Source: UBA1672 sp050633285 | Lineage (GTDB): Bacteria; Pseudomonadota; Alphaproteobacteria; Micavibrionales; Micavibrionaceae | Length of the DNA stretch: 64,000 nucleotides | Reading direction: 5' to 3' | Assembly (NCBI GenBank): GCA_050633285.1 | Contig: JBOEGG010000004.1 | Location: 1-64,000, forward strand | Shown: piece by piece, positions 61,893 through 64,000 of the stretch | Layout of the letters: the number at the start of each line of letters is the position of its first letter | How positions within the stretch are numbered: position 1 is the stretch's first letter | Notes under the pieces: model-generated | Database searches by the model: none | The model's input: the letters and a program-made list of their open reading frames with translations, nothing else | What the model was told of the DNA's origin: nothing | Position numbers and translations under genes: made by a program

Positions 61893-62291
61893 TTATTTTT
61901 TATCGAATGTTTCTAGTAACTCATCAAAAAGCTCACCTGCGACTTTGATTGTACTGAGGTTTGCCTTATATGAAATTTCGGCTAGCTTGATGTTTACCGC
62001 TTCTTCTGCGAGATCGACATTAGGAACACCGATAAAGCCATTTTCATCTGCAAAGGGCGAATCAGGATCAAATGCCGGAGTGAAGGGGGCTTGTTGCGGG
62101 ATTACGTTTGTTTGTACGCCTCCTGTTGTGCCTAATGCCTTGGATTTTGTTGTTACAGGCGTGTAAGGCGGGGATGCGGGATCGACCAGAGAGCCTGCCG
62201 TTGACACGTTTGCAATGTTGGATGCGCTTGCGTTTAAACGTTGCGATGCAGAATTTAGGCCTGTTAATGCTATTCCAATGGCATTTATCAT
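61893..62291 (-). CDS. FlgC-like flagellar rod protein
   Basis: A 132-residue protein with the FlgC/flagellar rod signature: N-terminal GIALTGLNSASQRLNASASNIANVSTAGS and C-terminal VDLAEEAVNIKLAEISYKANLSTIKV, the paired helices that build the rod. The middle is Pro-rich (PQQAPFTPAFDPDSPF). No other flagellar gene is seen within the window, so it is an orphan copy or the flagellar cluster is elsewhere. The central domain is shorter than in canonical FlgC, so an unusual derivative is possible. Confidence 0.85.
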   Translation of the reverse strand: MINAIGIALTGLNSASQRLNASASNIANVSTAGSLVDPASPPYTPVTTKSKALGTTGGVQTNVIPQQAPFTPAFDPDSPFADENGFIGVPNVDLAEEAVNIKLAEISYKANLSTIKVAGELFDELLETFDKK

Positions 62292-62365
62292 AATTTTAGG
62301 ATACCATATAGCGTGTTAAAATGGTATTTATATGCACGATTGAGTTTCATAAAGGGATATATATA

Positions 62366-62845
62366 ATGCGTTTGTTGGCTTTTCTTCTTGTCTTTGCTGC
62401 TTTTTCTATCGGGGGAAGTGCACAATCTTATGCAACCGCGAAGCCGTGGGTTTGGGGTTGGTGGCCGAGTCATTGGCAAGGGTTAGATTTTAAACCTTAT
62501 CTAGGCGATCAAAAAATTCGCCAGCGTTCTTTGTGGGATGGCGATACGTGGACACCGGAAGCATGGATTAAAGATGCTGGTGATGCAAAGCGTATTATGC
62601 GTGATCTTTATGCTGTTGATATTATTGCGGATCAGTATGTTGATGGTGATGATATTCCTGTTTTGGAGGTCGGTACAACGTATTTGCAGTTATCCGGTTT
62701 GGATCAGCGCCGTATTTTGCAGTTTGTAGATCATGTATTTGAAATTACGAAGGCAGAAGAGAACGGTATGTTCTATGTTATTTATAGAGATAATGATGAT
62801 GAGCCGGCTGGTGTTTACACAAAATATGGCCTTCAAAGTTACTAA
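62366..62845 (+). CDS. Hypothetical exported protein
   Basis: A protein of about 159 residues with a signal peptide (MRLLAFLLVFAAFSIGGSAQS) and a Trp-rich mature start (PWVWGWWPSHW). The remainder is acidic with a helical part (DAKRIMRDLYAVDIIADQYVD) and no recognised domain. The ATG 62366 is preceded by AAAGGGA, which favours it over the in-frame Met at 62321. It is probably periplasmic and transcribed in the same direction as the TPR-methyltransferase gene that follows. Confidence 0.65.
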   Translation: MRLLAFLLVFAAFSIGGSAQSYATAKPWVWGWWPSHWQGLDFKPYLGDQKIRQRSLWDGDTWTPEAWIKDAGDAKRIMRDLYAVDIIADQYVDGDDIPVLEVGTTYLQLSGLDQRRILQFVDHVFEITKAEENGMFYVIYRDNDDEPAGVYTKYGLQSY

Positions 62846-62883
62846 TATTTTCATTTTCATAATTTGACCCGGCGGGGGGCGAT

Positions 62884-64000
62884 ATGGTGGAGATTGCAAG
62901 TTCTTCTCTTTCAGAGATAGCTGATTCTGCGAAAACACATGCTTGGCGTTACTATCATGATGAGGATTATGATAATGCTTTGTCTCTTTTTCAAAAAATG
63001 TTGGAAGAGGGAAATAAGCGTGATGGGTATTACGGTCTTGGCCTTGTTTTAGCCAAAAGAGGTAATGTCGTCAGGTCAGTGAAATCTTTGATTAATGCAA
63101 TCAAATGTGATCCATCATTCCATGAGGCCTTTGTAGCATTGGGCGATATTTATGCGACTGTTGGCCAGATTATGCCTGCGGCAGAGAATTATGGTCAGGC
63201 CGTGGCTTTGGATTCGGATAATCTTGAATATAAACAAAAATTGATTCATGTGTTATCTGCGGTGGCTTTGAAGAAGGTTAACCCAAACCTTAAAGGCGTA
63301 TTGACTGAATGTTTGGAAACGGATGAAGTGCCGTTTCCACGGTTTGGAAAGACATGGTGCAGCATTGCGACTGATGATAAGCGTGTTGCTGCTATTTATA
63401 AATTACGTAAGCATAAAAATTATTCAACGTTCAAAAAGGGAATGGATTCCTTTCCTACGCTTGACGGGCTGATGGATCAATTCTTTTTATTAGGTTTTGG
63501 AAAGTTTATTGTTCCTGATCGCGACTTTGAGCGTTGGTGCACTTTTTTACGACGTTATATCTTAGAAGCCGTATCAGAAGGAAAAACTATTTTCTCAGAT
63601 GCAGATTATCTGGATTTTATGACGTGTGCTCTTTCGAAATATTGTGCGTTTACTGATTACATTTTTAGTATATCTGAAAATGAAAACGTGATGCTTGATG
63701 CGTTACGGGAGAAAATTGAGGATGGGAGTTCTACCTCTCTTTCTGATCTTGCGTGTTTAGGGTGTTATATACCTTTATATAGTTTGAAAAATGCGCAGGA
63801 ACTTGAACGTGGTCTAGAGGGCGGGGATCATGTTTCCCAGATTCCTAAGTCTCAGATAGCAGATTACTTTACGCAGCAGGAGATTAAGAAAGATATTCCT
63901 GTTTTAGGTAAGATTGAAGATAATGTATCTTTGGGTGTTCAGGCTCAATATGAAGAGTTTCCGTACCCGCGTTGGGAATTTGCGGTTCGTGATATTTATA
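62884..64000 (+). CDS. TPR-containing SAM methyltransferase, 5' part
   Basis: The frame opens at ATG 62884 and runs to the window edge without a stop (about 372 residues visible). The first 110 residues look like TPR repeats (DEDYDNALSLFQKMLEEGNKRD, AFVALGDIYATVGQIMPAAENYGQAV), then a middle region, and at the edge QYEEFPYPRWEF, the segment that precedes the SAM-binding domain in TPR-type class I methyltransferases. The catalytic motif itself lies beyond the window. The gene is partial at the 3' end. Substrate unknown. Confidence 0.75.
   Translation, partial: MVEIASSSLSEIADSAKTHAWRYYHDEDYDNALSLFQKMLEEGNKRDGYYGLGLVLAKRGNVVRSVKSLINAIKCDPSFHEAFVALGDIYATVGQIMPAAENYGQAVALDSDNLEYKQKLIHVLSAVALKKVNPNLKGVLTECLETDEVPFPRFGKTWCSIATDDKRVAAIYKLRKHKNYSTFKKGMDSFPTLDGLMDQFFLLGFGKFIVPDRDFERWCTFLRRYILEAVSEGKTIFSDADYLDFMTCALSKYCAFTDYIFSISENENVMLDALREKIEDGSSTSLSDLACLGCYIPLYSLKNAQELERGLEGGDHVSQIPKSQIADYFTQQEIKKDIPVLGKIEDNVSLGVQAQYEEFPYPRWEFAVRDIY

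Overview
The window looks like a chromosome segment of an alphaproteobacterium of moderate, somewhat AT-leaning composition. The evidence is an alphaproteobacterial-type SerC (short SSGPC and RPGW motifs), a Gram-negative-type PurF that starts directly with the catalytic Cys2, a der-bamB-YfgM-like cluster, DUF898/M48 peptidase and GT4/GT9 pairs, and a LapA-like adhesin with its own type I secretion genes. I cannot name a genus.

Region 1 (1-9.4 kb) is the right-hand part of an integrated mobile element whose left end lies outside the window. It holds a serine recombinase, a complete single-subunit T7-type RNA polymerase, a structured non-coding stretch with repeated hairpins and CTATAGTGG-like motifs, three small lipoproteins (two of them paralogues), a leftward cluster of three small proteins (one with a zinc ribbon and membrane helices), and a tyrosine integrase abutting the 3' end of tRNA-Ser(GGA). 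It reads as a podovirus-like prophage or satellite; no structural phage genes are visible here.

Region 2 (9.5-25.7 kb) is ordinary chromosome: an alpha/beta hydrolase, two glycosyltransferases, an ArsR-family repressor with the cysteine spacing of persulfide sensors, an SDR, guanylate kinase (gmk), an AsmA-like protein, an M48 peptidase with a DUF898 membrane protein, an RsmC-like methyltransferase, an AAA+ ATPase of Clp type, and the whole serine pathway (serB divergent from serC, then serA).

Region 3 (25.9-39.9 kb) encodes a 2377-residue repeat-rich secreted protein with a VWA domain and RTX-type C-terminus, followed by its TolC, ABC and HlyD-type exporter genes, then three tandem SpoIIAA/STAS-like paralogues on the other strand.

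Region 4 (40-53 kb) holds thrS, infC (with an apparent AUU start codon), cvpA, a membrane TPR protein, a 600-base non-coding interval with two strongly structured RNA candidates, purF, a MscS channel, der, bamB and its TPR partner.

Region 5 (53-64 kb) holds envelope and signalling genes: a thioredoxin-like protein, an L,D-transpeptidase, an AMIN-domain amidase, a MASE1/CHASE/PAS histidine kinase with its response regulator, a formyltransferase, a lone FlgC-like protein, and the start of a TPR-methyltransferase gene cut by the window edge.

All calls come from reading the sequence; no database search was run.
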